Assembly: GCA_018819925.1 (NCBI GenBank)
Contig: JAHJPG010000091.1
Location: forward strand, 1-64,000
Direction: 5' to 3'
From: Pseudomonadota bacterium
GTDB taxonomy: Bacteria > Desulfobacterota > Desulfarculia > Desulfarculales > Desulfarculaceae
Length of the DNA stretch: 64,000 bases
Positions within the stretch are counted from its first letter, which is position 1; each line of letters opens with the position of its first letter. The notes under the pieces are model-generated. The model was not told where the DNA came from, did not search any database, and was given only the letters and a program-made list of their open reading frames with translations. Below are positions 52,281-61,554 of this stretch, piece after piece. Made by a program: the position numbers and the translations under genes.

Positions 52281-55200
52281 TCAGCTCGCCTTGTCATCAG
52301 CGGAGGGGTTTCTACGTACAAACAACCTGTACAACAGCGGCAGCACAAAGATGGTCAACACGGCAGACACCGCGATGCCGCCCACCGAGGCCATGCCGAT
52401 GCCGTTCCAGGTTTCGCTGCCAAGGCCGCGGCTCAATGCAAAAGGCATCATGCCCAGAATGGCCGCCAGGGTGATCATGATGATGGGGCGCAACTGGTTG
52501 GCCGCCGCCTTGTCCATGGCCTCGGATTTGGGGACCCCTTGGGCCACGTACTGGTTCAGCCGGCTCATTATCAGGATGGCGTTGTTCACCACGATGCCCA
52601 TGAGCATCACGCAGCCCAGGGTAACGAAAATGGACAAGCTTTCTCCAGCCACGAACAGCCCCAGAACCACGCCGATGAAGGCCGTGGGGATGGTGACGAA
52701 GATGATGATGGGGCGCACAAAGGATTCCAGAATCGCCGCCAGCACCAAATAGGTTAAAAACAGGGCGAGAATCCCCACCTCCTTGAAATCTTCATTCCCC
52801 TCGCTCATAACCTCGTATTGCCCGCGAAATTGGAAGCCGTAGCCGGGAGGAAACACGATATTGCTGTTCTGAGCGTCGGAAAGCATCTGCACCGCCGTGC
52901 CCAGGGGGAAGCCTATGGCCAGGTTGGCGAAAAGCTTGACCACCCGGCGTTTGTCGTAACGGTTGATCTGAACGGGGGCCAGCCTTTCCTCCACTTCGGC
53001 CAGGTTGGACAACACCTGGGGATTTCCCGGTACGCCGGGGAACAGGAATCTGCCGACCTGGTCCTTGCCTTCCTCCTCCTCGAATTTGACGCGGATGTCA
53101 TAGGTGCGACCGTCTTTTTTGAAAGTGGCCGCCTCCAAACCCTCCAGATTGCCCCGGATGGACATGCCCAGGTCGATGGCCGACACTCCCAGGTCGGCCA
53201 GAACCGGCCGGTTGGGCTTGATGCGCAGCTCGGGCTTGCCCACCCGCACCGAGGTGTCGGGCTCCACTACGCCGGGGATGCCCAAGGCCAGTTCCCTGAC
53301 CTGCGGGGCCAGGCGGTCCAACACCTCCAAGTCCCGGCCGTAGATTTCCATCTCTATGGGCGATGCCTGGCCGCCCACCGGCACGGGGATGTTTACCGTC
53401 ACCACGCATCCGGGATAATCGGCCATTTCCTTTCGTATGGCTGCCTGGAGGTCCGCCATGGATTGGGAACGCTGGGACTTGTCGTTGAACTTGAGCAGGA
53501 TCTGGGCCAGATAAACGCCTTCCGATGCCTGGCCCAACATGCCCTCGACCTTGCCTATGGTTGTGTAGGTGTGCAGCAGACCGGGCAGGCCCTTCAACCT
53601 CCGCTCCACTTGGCTCACCCGTTCGACTGTCTGTTTCAGACTTTGACGGGTGGGGTATTCCAGTTTCACGAAGAGCTCGCCCCGGTCGTTGTCGGGCAAA
53701 AAGCTGAAACCCAAGCGCGGGACCAGGGCCAGGGACCCGGCGAGGGCCGCCAGGATTCCGGCGATGAGCAGCAGCGACACCCAGCGGCGGCGGGAGAGCG
53801 CCTGCAGCAGCCCATAGTAGCGCTCCGAAAGCCGGGCCAGCGCCTGGTCCTGCCACCTCGCGAGACGAGCCAAGGGGGAGCGTGATTTTTGGTCAGTGGC
53901 CGAGCGTAACAACACGGAGCACAAAAGAGGCGTCAGGCTGAAGGATACGAACAACGACACCGCGGTGACCAGCACCATGGTCATGGCAAAAGGATTGAGC
54001 AGTAGCCCTATCTTGCTGGCCATGAGGGCCATGGGGAAGAACACCACCAGGTTGGTGCCGGCGCTGGCCAACACAGCCACCGCCACATCCCCCGCCCCCA
54101 CTCGTGACGCTTCCTTGGGGTCCATGCCGGCGGTCATCCGCTTGACGATTCTTTCCACCACCACGATGGAGTTGGTCACCAGAATGCCCACCGACAACCC
54201 CAGGGCCATGAGAGTCATGGAGTTGAGGGTGTAGTCCAACAGGTAAAGGAAGAACATGCTGATCATGAAGGTGACCGGGATGGATATGGCCACGATCAAG
54301 GTGGAGCGCAGGTTGCCCAGAAAGAGGAAGAGGATCGCCGCCGTGAGCAGGATGCCCATCAGGATGTTGCTCTGGGCGCTGTCCACCGAGGCCTGCACGA
54401 ACTCGCCGTCATCAGTCACCCAAACCAGCTCCATGCCGCCTGGCAGGGTCTTGCGCACGCCTTCCAGGGCGTGGCGCACCAAATCCACCACCTTGGCCGC
54501 GTTGGCGTCGGCCTTTTTGACCACCCGGATGGCCACGGCCGGCCGGCCGTCCACAAAGGCGGCCTGACGCATCTCCTCCGCGGTCATATGCACCCGGCCC
54601 ACGTCCTTGAGATATAGGCGCGAACCATCGGCGCCCGCGATCTCCAAAAAGCCCAGGTTTTCAAATTGGTCGTAATCCGCGTCGAACTTCACGGAATACT
54701 CGGTGCCCGCCTGCCGGATGCGGCCGGAGGGTATGGTTCGCACTCCCTTGGCGAGGGCTTCGAACACCTGGGTGCTGGCCAGGCCGGAGGCGGCCAGCTT
54801 TTGGCGGTTGAGCAATACCTGGACTTCGCGCTTGTTGCCGCCTATGAGCTGCACCTCGGCCACGCCGGATATCACGGACAGACGGTCTGACAACTCGTTG
54901 TCCGCGAAATCGTACAACTCCTCCACCGAGGCGTCCCCGGTCAGTGCCAGATAGATGATCGGCTTGGAGTTGATGTCGTATTTCAGAATCTTGGGGCGCT
55001 CGGCCTCGGCTGGAAGGTCGTTTACGATCAGGTCCAGCCTTTCGCGGACATCCGTGGCCGCCTCGTCCACGTCCACGTCCAACTGGAACTCCAGCAGGTT
55101 CTGCACCACGTTTTCCATGCAGGTGGAGGAGACGGCCTTGAGGCCGTCGATGGTCGTCACCGCGTCTTCTATCTTCTTGGCGACGTCCACCTCCAGGTCG

Positions 55201-55370
55201 CTGGGGCTGGCCCCCGGATAGATGGTGGTGATGGTGATGTAGGGGACGTCCATTTTGGGCATGAACTCCAGCCCGAGTTTTCGGTAGGAGTTTATGCCCA
55301 GGAAAGTCAGGGCGATGATCAGGCAGGCCACGGCCACGGGGCGGCGCACCGAGACATTTGATAAAAACAT
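52281..55370 (-). CDS. RND-family multidrug/solute efflux pump, inner-membrane subunit
   Basis: The product is 1029 residues, usual for HAE1-type pumps. The first helix region is RPVAVACLIIALTFLGINSYRKLGLEFMPKMDVPYITI. The MGILLTAAILFLFLGNLRSTLIVAISIPVTFM helix pair (TM2-3) is near 340. SMTLMALGLSVGILVTNSIVVVERI near 388 corresponds to TM4, where the proton-relay Asp pair of AcrB (D407/D408) is replaced: GILVTNSIVVV has Thr-Asn at that site. The second half repeats the layout (GIVVNNAILIMSRLNQ near 950). The missing Asp pair is unusual (see findings). The start overlaps the fusion-protein stop by one base. Confidence 0.88.
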   Translation of the reverse strand: MFLSNVSVRRPVAVACLIIALTFLGINSYRKLGLEFMPKMDVPYITITTIYPGASPSDLEVDVAKKIEDAVTTIDGLKAVSSTCMENVVQNLLEFQLDVDVDEAATDVRERLDLIVNDLPAEAERPKILKYDINSKPIIYLALTGDASVEELYDFADNELSDRLSVISGVAEVQLIGGNKREVQVLLNRQKLAASGLASTQVFEALAKGVRTIPSGRIRQAGTEYSVKFDADYDQFENLGFLEIAGADGSRLYLKDVGRVHMTAEEMRQAAFVDGRPAVAIRVVKKADANAAKVVDLVRHALEGVRKTLPGGMELVWVTDDGEFVQASVDSAQSNILMGILLTAAILFLFLGNLRSTLIVAISIPVTFMISMFFLYLLDYTLNSMTLMALGLSVGILVTNSIVVVERIVKRMTAGMDPKEASRVGAGDVAVAVLASAGTNLVVFFPMALMASKIGLLLNPFAMTMVLVTAVSLFVSFSLTPLLCSVLLRSATDQKSRSPLARLARWQDQALARLSERYYGLLQALSRRRWVSLLLIAGILAALAGSLALVPRLGFSFLPDNDRGELFVKLEYPTRQSLKQTVERVSQVERRLKGLPGLLHTYTTIGKVEGMLGQASEGVYLAQILLKFNDKSQRSQSMADLQAAIRKEMADYPGCVVTVNIPVPVGGQASPIEMEIYGRDLEVLDRLAPQVRELALGIPGVVEPDTSVRVGKPELRIKPNRPVLADLGVSAIDLGMSIRGNLEGLEAATFKKDGRTYDIRVKFEEEEGKDQVGRFLFPGVPGNPQVLSNLAEVEERLAPVQINRYDKRRVVKLFANLAIGFPLGTAVQMLSDAQNSNIVFPPGYGFQFRGQYEVMSEGNEDFKEVGILALFLTYLVLAAILESFVRPIIIFVTIPTAFIGVVLGLFVAGESLSIFVTLGCVMLMGIVVNNAILIMSRLNQYVAQGVPKSEAMDKAAANQLRPIIMITLAAILGMMPFALSRGLGSETWNGIGMASVGGIAVSAVLTIFVLPLLYRLFVRRNPSADDKAS

Positions 55371-56584
55371 TAGTTTGCGTCTTTTACTATTTTTATGGCC
55401 GCGCCGTTGTCGAGCATGGTTTGCCCCCTGTAGACCACCGGGTCGCCAAGGGCCAGATTTTTTGCCTGGAGTTCAACCCAACCTTCGGTCTCCATGCCAG
55501 GTTGGACTTGGATCATGGCGGCGTGCTCATCAAGTGCCTTGAAGATCACGAAGCGCCCGGAGCGTTGCTGTAGAGCCTCCTTGGGGGCGCCCAGTCCTTG
55601 TTTTCTGCGCAAGACAACCTCCACCTTGGCCATGGCTCCCGGAGCCACGAGATTGTCCTTGTTTTTCAGGAGGCATTTAACCTTGAAGGTGCGCAAACGG
55701 GAATCGATCGTGGGGCTCTTGAAACTGATGGGCAACTCCCCCAGGTCTTGGCCATAAACCCGCACCCGCATTTTGGTCTTGCCCTCGGTGACCCGGTCGT
55801 AATATTGCGCGGGCAAAGAGGCCGAGATCTCGATCAGAGAGGTGTCTTCAATGCGCAAAATGGGTTGCCCCGGGTCACCCATCTCGCCAGGCTCCATGAA
55901 ACGCTTGCTGATGACTCCATTGATGGGGGCCTTGACCATGGCATCGCGCAAATTCTTCTGGGCAATGGCCAAGCCGGCCTGCGCCTGGCGCACCTGCTCG
56001 TTGCCCAGGTCCACCAGCGCGCGGGCGTGTTTTGCCTGGGCCTGGGTCTTCTTTAGGCGGGTTTGCTGCCTTTCGTAGGCATCGGCTGAAACCGTCTTGT
56101 TCTTGAAAAGCTTGCCGTAGCGTTGATGATCCAGGGTGGCCTTGGCCAGATCCGCTTCGATCACCTCCTGATTCGCTTGCTTTTCCCGCAGGGCGCAACG
56201 GGCGACGGCCAACTCATGGCGCCGCACCTCGACCGCCTTTTGCAGCTTCAGGGCGTCGATCTGGAAGAGCCTGGTCTGGCCGGCGCGAACCGGGTCTCCC
56301 TCGTCCACGAAAATCGATTCTATGGTGCCCTTTATCTTGGAGGGCACCATGGCCAATTTCTTGGCGCTCGAGTTGCCCTGGACTATCAGGCGTTCCTCAA
56401 AGGTCATGGAGCGCAAGGGGGTGGCCGAAACCATGATGGCCTTTTTGGCCGGGGCGGCCTGGGTAGAGGCCGATGCCTCCTGTGAACCGGATTGGTTTCC
56501 CAGCAGGAGAAAGCCCGTTACCGCGGCGCCCAACACGATAAATGTAGCCGTTGCCCACAGGGCGGGTTTGGAGATTTTGGCCAT
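55370..56584 (-). CDS. RND periplasmic membrane-fusion protein (HlyD/AcrA family)
   Basis: The product is 404 residues. An N-terminal signal anchor (ALWATATFIVLGAAVTGFLLLG) leads to the barrel-sandwich half-motif IKGTIESIFVDEGDPVRAGQ near 85. A long alpha hairpin follows (about 108-205, RHELAVARCALREKQANQEVIEADLAKATLDHQRYGKLF), then the second lipoyl half APINGVISKRFMEPGEMGDPGQPI near 213 and a beta-barrel. It couples the RND pump to TolC. Second gene of the sigma-54-promoted efflux operon. Confidence 0.9.
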   Translation of the reverse strand: MAKISKPALWATATFIVLGAAVTGFLLLGNQSGSQEASASTQAAPAKKAIMVSATPLRSMTFEERLIVQGNSSAKKLAMVPSKIKGTIESIFVDEGDPVRAGQTRLFQIDALKLQKAVEVRRHELAVARCALREKQANQEVIEADLAKATLDHQRYGKLFKNKTVSADAYERQQTRLKKTQAQAKHARALVDLGNEQVRQAQAGLAIAQKNLRDAMVKAPINGVISKRFMEPGEMGDPGQPILRIEDTSLIEISASLPAQYYDRVTEGKTKMRVRVYGQDLGELPISFKSPTIDSRLRTFKVKCLLKNKDNLVAPGAMAKVEVVLRRKQGLGAPKEALQQRSGRFVIFKALDEHAAMIQVQPGMETEGWVELQAKNLALGDPVVYRGQTMLDNGAAIKIVKDAN

Positions 56585-56645
56585 GCCTTGTACACCTTTT
56601 AAATTGAATGATTCTCCAAGACGTTCCCGGGAAACAGGGCCGGAA

Positions 56646-56927
56646 TCATGGGTGCTGATCCATCCACACCGTGTGATCCACCAACCCCAGGGCCCGCAAG
56701 TGCTGGGTGAGAATCAGGGCCAAGGCGCTTCCCTGACGCCCCAACTCCTGGTTTTCCCAGAATAAAAGCAGCCCCCAGTCCCCCGAAACCTTGGCATCGG
56801 CGCATACCCGGACGCTGGCCAAGCCGGGGACTTTTTGGATTTGGCTCACCAAGTTGTGCAAGGTCCAGTTCACCTGTTCTCCCCGCTCTGAAGACGAGCG
56901 CACCTTAATGATTTCAAGGCACTTCAT
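56646..56927 (-). CDS. Small ABM-like (ferredoxin-fold) protein at the head of the efflux operon
   Basis: The product is 93 residues from ATG 56927 with GGGAGGG upstream. MKCLEIIKVRSSSER, HNLVSQIQKVPGLASVRVCADAKVSGDWGLLLFWEN and the GSALALILTQHLRALGLVDHTVWM end fit a dimeric alpha/beta barrel of the antibiotic-biosynthesis-monooxygenase type (I/LxWE motif as LLFWEN). It may sense or modify the exported compound. No catalytic residue set is clear. The start lies only about 24 bases after the predicted -12 promoter start site. Confidence 0.6.
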   Translation of the reverse strand: MKCLEIIKVRSSSERGEQVNWTLHNLVSQIQKVPGLASVRVCADAKVSGDWGLLLFWENQELGRQGSALALILTQHLRALGLVDHTVWMDQHP

Positions 56928-56960
56928 TGCACGACCCTCCCAGGAAGTACCTGTCAGACG

Positions 56961-56978
56961 GTGCTTTTTTCGTGCCAG
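56961..56978 (-). promoter_or_regulatory. Sigma-54 (-24/-12) promoter of the efflux operon
   Basis: The minus strand reads CTGGCACGAAAAAAGCAC: a perfect -24 TGGCACG, and GC exactly ten bases after GG at -12 (AAGCA instead of TTGCA). The start site is about 56951, just before the ABM-like gene. Confidence 0.78.
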
Positions 56979-56999
56979 TTGTGAAAGCGCCGTATATTC

Positions 57000-57026
57000 A
57001 ATGAGATGCCCAATGCGCATCTCATT
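57000..57026. promoter_or_regulatory. Inverted repeat, probable enhancer site for the sigma-54 activator
   Basis: AATGAGATG and CATCTCATT are perfect nine-base arms with a nine-base spacer. It lies between the -24/-12 promoter and the divergent activator gene, centred about 62 bases upstream of the predicted efflux start site, a fitting place for a Fis-type HTH dimer. Confidence 0.7.
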
Positions 57027-57120
57027 CGGGCTGCTATATTTAATAGTTTATCTATGATAATTTGTAGAAATTGCGTATACTGCAACAATTGGCAGATAAT
57101 CGAGTTGATTGGATCGTGAA

Positions 57121-58695
57121 ATGGATGAGAACGAGTTTTTCCGCGAGGCTACGTTGAGGATTTGCGGCAGCCTGGAGATTGAAAAGGCCCTGCACGACTG
57201 CTTCATGTTCATAAGGCGATTCATTCCCGCTGACGACATGCGGCTTTACTTGAACGCATCTGAAAAGGGTCTGGTTGAATACATGGCCATCGCCACGGCC
57301 GAGGGCGGCCGCGCGCAGGACATACACATCCCCATGTCTCCGGAACTCAGGCGCAGGATGGAACTCGCGGCCCGAACCGACCAGGCGGAAGTTATCAATG
57401 CGCAGGACACCACCGATGTCCTGGGGTCGTTGGCGGGGCCATTGGGCCTGGCCAACTCTTCCTTGCTCAACCTTCCCTTGATAATTGACGAAGTCCAATT
57501 GGGCGCGGTGGCGCTGAGGACCAGCGAGGCGGCGCACTACACCCAGGATCATGCCCGGCTCTTTTCCGTCTTGCGCCGGCCGTGGGCGATTGCTCTCTCC
57601 AATAGCAATAGATTCAAGCAGTTGCAGAAACTGCAAGAGCTTTTGGCCGATGACAACAAGTATCTGCAGGGCGAGTTGCGGCGCTTGGCTGGCCAGGAGA
57701 TCATAGGCGCGGACTTTGGTCTGAAAGGGGTCATGGAGATGGTCCGGCAGGTGGCTCGCCTGGTAAGCCCGGTTTTGTTGCTGGGGGAAACCGGAGCCGG
57801 AAAAGGAGTAATCGCTTCGGCTATCCATGACCTTTCACTCCGCAGCGGCGGACCCTTGATAAAGATCAACTGCGGCGCCATACCCCAGACGCTCATGGAC
57901 AGCGAATTGTTCGGGCATGAGAAAGGGGCCTTTACCGGCGCGCTTAATACAAAGCGGGGGCATTTTGAACGGGCTCACGGCGGGACTATATTTCTGGATG
58001 AAATTGGGGAGTTGACGCCCCAGGCCCAGGTAAGGCTGCTGAGGGTCTTGGAAGACAAGGAGGTGGTGCGGGTAGGCGGGAATGAACCCATCAAGCTGGA
58101 CATCAGGATAATGGCGGCTACCCACCGGGACCTGGAAGCGATGGTGAGGAGGGGCGATTTTCGTGAGGATCTTTACTTCCGCATCAAGGTATTCCCCATC
58201 CTCATACCTTCCCTGAGGGAGCGAAGCAGCGACATCCCGGCTCTGGTGCAGCATTTTATTTTGAGGAAGTCCCGCGAAATGGGTTTGCCGGGATACCCTT
58301 CAATGGCCCAGGGCGAAGTGGACCGGCTTATGGCCTACCAGTGGCCAGGCAACGTGCGCGAACTGGAAAACGCGGTGGAAAGAGCCCTCATCCTGAGCAA
58401 GGGCTCTCCCCTCAGGTTCGGCGATCTTCAGGGGCCTGTGGAGTTCGCCCCCCCGCCTGAGCGGGACAAGCGGGAAAGTATGTTCATGACCTTTGACCAA
58501 GCAAACGCCAAGCACCTCCGCCGTGTTCTGGCCTCCACCGGCGGCAGGGTGGAGGGCCCCCATGGAGCTGCCCGGCTGCTCGACGTCAAACCCAACACGC
58601 TACGCTACAGGTTGAAAAAACTGGGCATCCCCTATGGACGCAAGGCAAATTGGTCCTCGATTCCAGACCCCGGCGATCAAAGTCTGGACAATTGA
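57121..58695 (+). CDS. Sigma-54-dependent activator with GAF-type sensor domain
   Basis: The product is 524 residues from ATG 57121. The N-terminal GAF-like domain spans about 1-165 (EIEKALHDCFMFIRRFIPADDMRLYLNASEKG; LLNLPLIIDEVQLGAVALR near 118). AAA+ follows with Walker A GETGAGKGV near 222, canonical GAFTGA loop near 273, Walker B GGTIFLDEIGEL near 293, LRERSSDIP near 363. It ends in a Fis-type HTH (GAARLLDVKPNTLRYRLKKLGI). It lies divergent from the efflux operon with the inverted repeat and -24/-12 promoter between them, so it should activate that operon on binding a small molecule. Confidence 0.92.
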   Translation: MDENEFFREATLRICGSLEIEKALHDCFMFIRRFIPADDMRLYLNASEKGLVEYMAIATAEGGRAQDIHIPMSPELRRRMELAARTDQAEVINAQDTTDVLGSLAGPLGLANSSLLNLPLIIDEVQLGAVALRTSEAAHYTQDHARLFSVLRRPWAIALSNSNRFKQLQKLQELLADDNKYLQGELRRLAGQEIIGADFGLKGVMEMVRQVARLVSPVLLLGETGAGKGVIASAIHDLSLRSGGPLIKINCGAIPQTLMDSELFGHEKGAFTGALNTKRGHFERAHGGTIFLDEIGELTPQAQVRLLRVLEDKEVVRVGGNEPIKLDIRIMAATHRDLEAMVRRGDFREDLYFRIKVFPILIPSLRERSSDIPALVQHFILRKSREMGLPGYPSMAQGEVDRLMAYQWPGNVRELENAVERALILSKGSPLRFGDLQGPVEFAPPPERDKRESMFMTFDQANAKHLRRVLASTGGRVEGPHGAARLLDVKPNTLRYRLKKLGIPYGRKANWSSIPDPGDQSLDN

Positions 58696-58926
58696 CCGTA
58701 ATGGCTTTGAAGCAACCCGCTCATCCGCAGCCGACAAGCCACCCAGACGGCCGGCGGCAAATATTATTTTGATTTAAATCAGCCGGTCGCGCCGTCATTG
58801 CCGCACCGGGGGCAGGCGACGGCATCGGCCCGCCACCGCCCGCCGCTTCCCCGACCCTTCGCCATCCGGCCTCGATTGTGCTAGCTTAAGTGGCTAACAT
58901 GATTTCCCCAACAAGGAGCCGGGCAG

Positions 58927-60243
58927 GTGAAAGAACTGTGCATTAAAAACGGCGCCATCTTGACCATGGACGAGGCTTGCACGGTCATCGAAGACGGCAT
59001 GCTCTTGATCGAGGGCTCGCGCATCACCTACTGCGGCCCGGCCAAGGCCGAAGACGGCCCTCCATCCCAGCGGCGCTGCCTGGACGCCCGGGGCGGGCTG
59101 ATAATGCCCGGGCTAATCAACGGCCACACCCACGCGGCCATGACCCTGATGCGGGGCCTGGCCGACGACCTGCCCCTGGACCTGTGGCTGAACCAGCACA
59201 TCTTCCCGGCGGAGAGAAACCTAACCCCCGAGGCGGTGTATTGGGGCTCGCTCCTGGCCTGCCTGGAGATGATCCGCTCGGGCGCCACCAGCTTTTGCGA
59301 CATGTACCTCTTCGCCGGGCAGGTGGCCCGGGCGGCCCACGACGCGGGCCTGCGGGCGGTGGTGGGCGAGGTGCTCTACGACTTCGACAGCCCCTCCTAC
59401 GGCAAGATCGACAACGGCTTGGCCGTCACCCGGGAGCTGATCGACGAACTGGCCGAGCACCCGCGCCTGAGCGCGGCGGTGATGCCCCACGCCCTGTACA
59501 CCTGCTCCCGCTCCCTCATGGAAAAGGCCGGGGCCTTGAGCGCCGATACCGGGGCGGCCCTGGACATCCATCTGGCCGAAAACCAAGGCGAGACCGAGCA
59601 GGTGCAAAAGATGTGGGGCAAGCGGCCCCTGGCGGTGCTGGAGGAGTTGGGCCTGGTCAATGAGCGCCTGTGGATAAACCACGGGGTGGACCTGAACCTC
59701 GACGAGATAGGCCGCCTGGCGGCGGCCGGCGCGCGGGTGGCCCACTGCCCCGAGTCCAACATGAAGCTGGCCAACGGCATAGCGCCCCTGCAGGAGATGC
59801 TGGCCGCCGGGGTCAAGGTGGGCCTGGGCACCGACGGATGCGCCAGCAACAACGACCTGGACCTCTTCGGCGAGATGGACACCTGCGCCAAGCTGGCCAA
59901 GGCCTCGCGCCTGGACCCCACCGCCGCCCCGGCTTCGGCGGTGGTGAGCCTGTGCACCAGCCAGGGCGCGGCCGCCTTCGGACGCCCCGGCGACCTGGGG
60001 GTGCTCAGGCCCGGGGCCCTGGCCGATGTCATCGTGGTGGACACCAATCAGCCCCACCTCACCCCCATGTACAATCCCCTGAGCCACCTGGTCTACGCCG
60101 TCCGGGGCGGCGACGTGCTGCACACCGTATGTCACGGCGAGGTGCTCATGGCCGAGGGCAAGGTGGAGGTGCTGGACCAAGACGAGGTGCTGGCCAAGGC
60201 CAAGGAGCAGGCCAGGGCCCTCACCGGGCGGGCGGTGCTCTGA
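58927..60243 (+). CDS. Amidohydrolase-family nucleoside deaminase (MtaD/DadD-like), copy 1
   Basis: The product is 438 residues from GTG 58927 behind AAGGAG. Metal motif GLINGHTHAAMTLMRGLADDLPLDLWL near 60-85 (HxH), QHIFPAE near 88, HAVLYT-type VMPHALYTCSRSLM near 188, GAALDIHLAENQGE near 213, HGVDLNLDEIGRLAAAGARVAHCPESNMKLANG near 255 and GLGTDGCASNNDLDLFGEM near 298 (metal Asp). These match the 5'-methylthioadenosine/S-adenosylhomocysteine/5'-deoxyadenosine deaminases. Role: recycling nucleoside by-products of SAM enzymes. Its stop overlaps the start of copy 2 (TGATG). Confidence 0.88.
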   Translation: MKELCIKNGAILTMDEACTVIEDGMLLIEGSRITYCGPAKAEDGPPSQRRCLDARGGLIMPGLINGHTHAAMTLMRGLADDLPLDLWLNQHIFPAERNLTPEAVYWGSLLACLEMIRSGATSFCDMYLFAGQVARAAHDAGLRAVVGEVLYDFDSPSYGKIDNGLAVTRELIDELAEHPRLSAAVMPHALYTCSRSLMEKAGALSADTGAALDIHLAENQGETEQVQKMWGKRPLAVLEELGLVNERLWINHGVDLNLDEIGRLAAAGARVAHCPESNMKLANGIAPLQEMLAAGVKVGLGTDGCASNNDLDLFGEMDTCAKLAKASRLDPTAAPASAVVSLCTSQGAAAFGRPGDLGVLRPGALADVIVVDTNQPHLTPMYNPLSHLVYAVRGGDVLHTVCHGEVLMAEGKVEVLDQDEVLAKAKEQARALTGRAVL

Positions 60244-61553
60244 TGCCCCGGGGCCTGCTGATAACCGGCGGGCCCTTGTGGGCCGGGCCGGGGCAATTCT
60301 GGCCCGACGGGGCGGTGGCCGCCGTGGATGGCGTGATCACCTACGCCGGCACGGCCGATGGCGCGCCCCGGCCGCCCCAGGCCGAGGAAATCCAGGCCGG
60401 CGGCGGTCTGATAATGCCCGGCTTGGTCAACGCCCACTGCCACGGAGCCATGGTGCTTTTTAGAGGCCTGGCCGACGATCTGCCCCTGCGCGTCTGGCTG
60501 GAAGAACATATCTTTCCGGCCGAGGCCCGCTGGGTGAACGAAGAGATGGTGGAGTTGTGCTGCCGGCTGGCCGCGGCGGAGATGCTGCTCTCGGGAACCA
60601 CCACGGTGGGCGACTCCTATTTCTGCCAGGACGGCGCGGCCAAGGCCTATCCTCAGGCGGGCATGCGGGCGGTGCTTTTGCAGGGACTCATCGATTTCCC
60701 CGCCCCCGGTGTGCCCGACCCGGCCCACAACCTGGCCGCCTGCCGCCGCTTCGTTCAGCGCTGGAAGGGGGTCAACCCCCTGCTGACCACGGGCATATTC
60801 GCCCACAGCACCTACACCTGCGCCAAAGACACCCTGCGGGGAGCGGCGGAACTGGCCACCGAGTTGGGTTGCCAATGGCACACCCACCTGGCCGAGAGCG
60901 CCGAGGAGGTGGAAAGCAGCATGAAGGCCAACGGCGTCTCTCCGGTGGCCTACCTGGAAAACCTGGGCCTCTTGGAGCGCCTGGACACGGCGGTGCATTG
61001 CGTGTGGCTGCAACCAGGCGAGATGGAAATGTTGGCCCGGCGCGGGGTGGCCGTGGCCGCCTGTCCCGGTTCCAACAGCAAGCTGGGCTCGGGCTGGGCC
61101 GATATACCCGACCTGTTGGACGCCGGATGCGCGGTGGGCTTGGGCACCGACGGCGCGGCCTCCAACAACAACCTGGACCTGTTCGGCGAGATCGGCCTGG
61201 CCGCCCGGCTGGCCAAGGTGAAGACCAAAGACCCCGCCGCCCTGCCCGCCGAGGCCGCCCTGGATCTGGCCCTGAGCGGCTCTGCCGCCTGCCTGGGGCT
61301 GACCGGGGTGGTGGGCCGTTTGGCTTCGGGCTATGCCTGCGACGCGGTGGTCGTGGATTTTAGCGCACCCCGCCTCACCCCTTGCTTTGACGCCGCCTCC
61401 CACCTGGTCTACGCGGCCACCGGTGGCAACGTGCGCCACGTGGTGGTGGACGGCCGCCAGGTGGTGGGCGATGGCACGCTGCTCACCATGGACGTTGAAG
61501 AGGTGATGGCCAAGGTTCGGGAACTGGCCGCCAAGGTGGGCGGACCGCTTTGA
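60243..61553 (+). CDS. Amidohydrolase-family nucleoside deaminase (MtaD/DadD-like), copy 2
   Basis: The product is 436 residues from ATG 60243, overlapping copy 1. GLVNAHCHGAMVLFRGLADDLPLRVWL near 60 (HxH as HCH), EEHIFPAE near 87, GCQWHTHLAESAEEVESS near 213, VAVAACPGSNSKLGSGWADIPDL near 273 and GLGTDGAASNNNLDLFGEIG near 300 are parallel to copy 1, so the pair arose by duplication followed by divergence. The two may prefer different nucleosides, or form a hetero-oligomer. Tight coupling favours equal production. Confidence 0.88.
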   Translation: MPRGLLITGGPLWAGPGQFWPDGAVAAVDGVITYAGTADGAPRPPQAEEIQAGGGLIMPGLVNAHCHGAMVLFRGLADDLPLRVWLEEHIFPAEARWVNEEMVELCCRLAAAEMLLSGTTTVGDSYFCQDGAAKAYPQAGMRAVLLQGLIDFPAPGVPDPAHNLAACRRFVQRWKGVNPLLTTGIFAHSTYTCAKDTLRGAAELATELGCQWHTHLAESAEEVESSMKANGVSPVAYLENLGLLERLDTAVHCVWLQPGEMEMLARRGVAVAACPGSNSKLGSGWADIPDLLDAGCAVGLGTDGAASNNNLDLFGEIGLAARLAKVKTKDPAALPAEAALDLALSGSAACLGLTGVVGRLASGYACDAVVVDFSAPRLTPCFDAASHLVYAATGGNVRHVVVDGRQVVGDGTLLTMDVEEVMAKVRELAAKVGGPL

Positions 61554-61554
61554 G

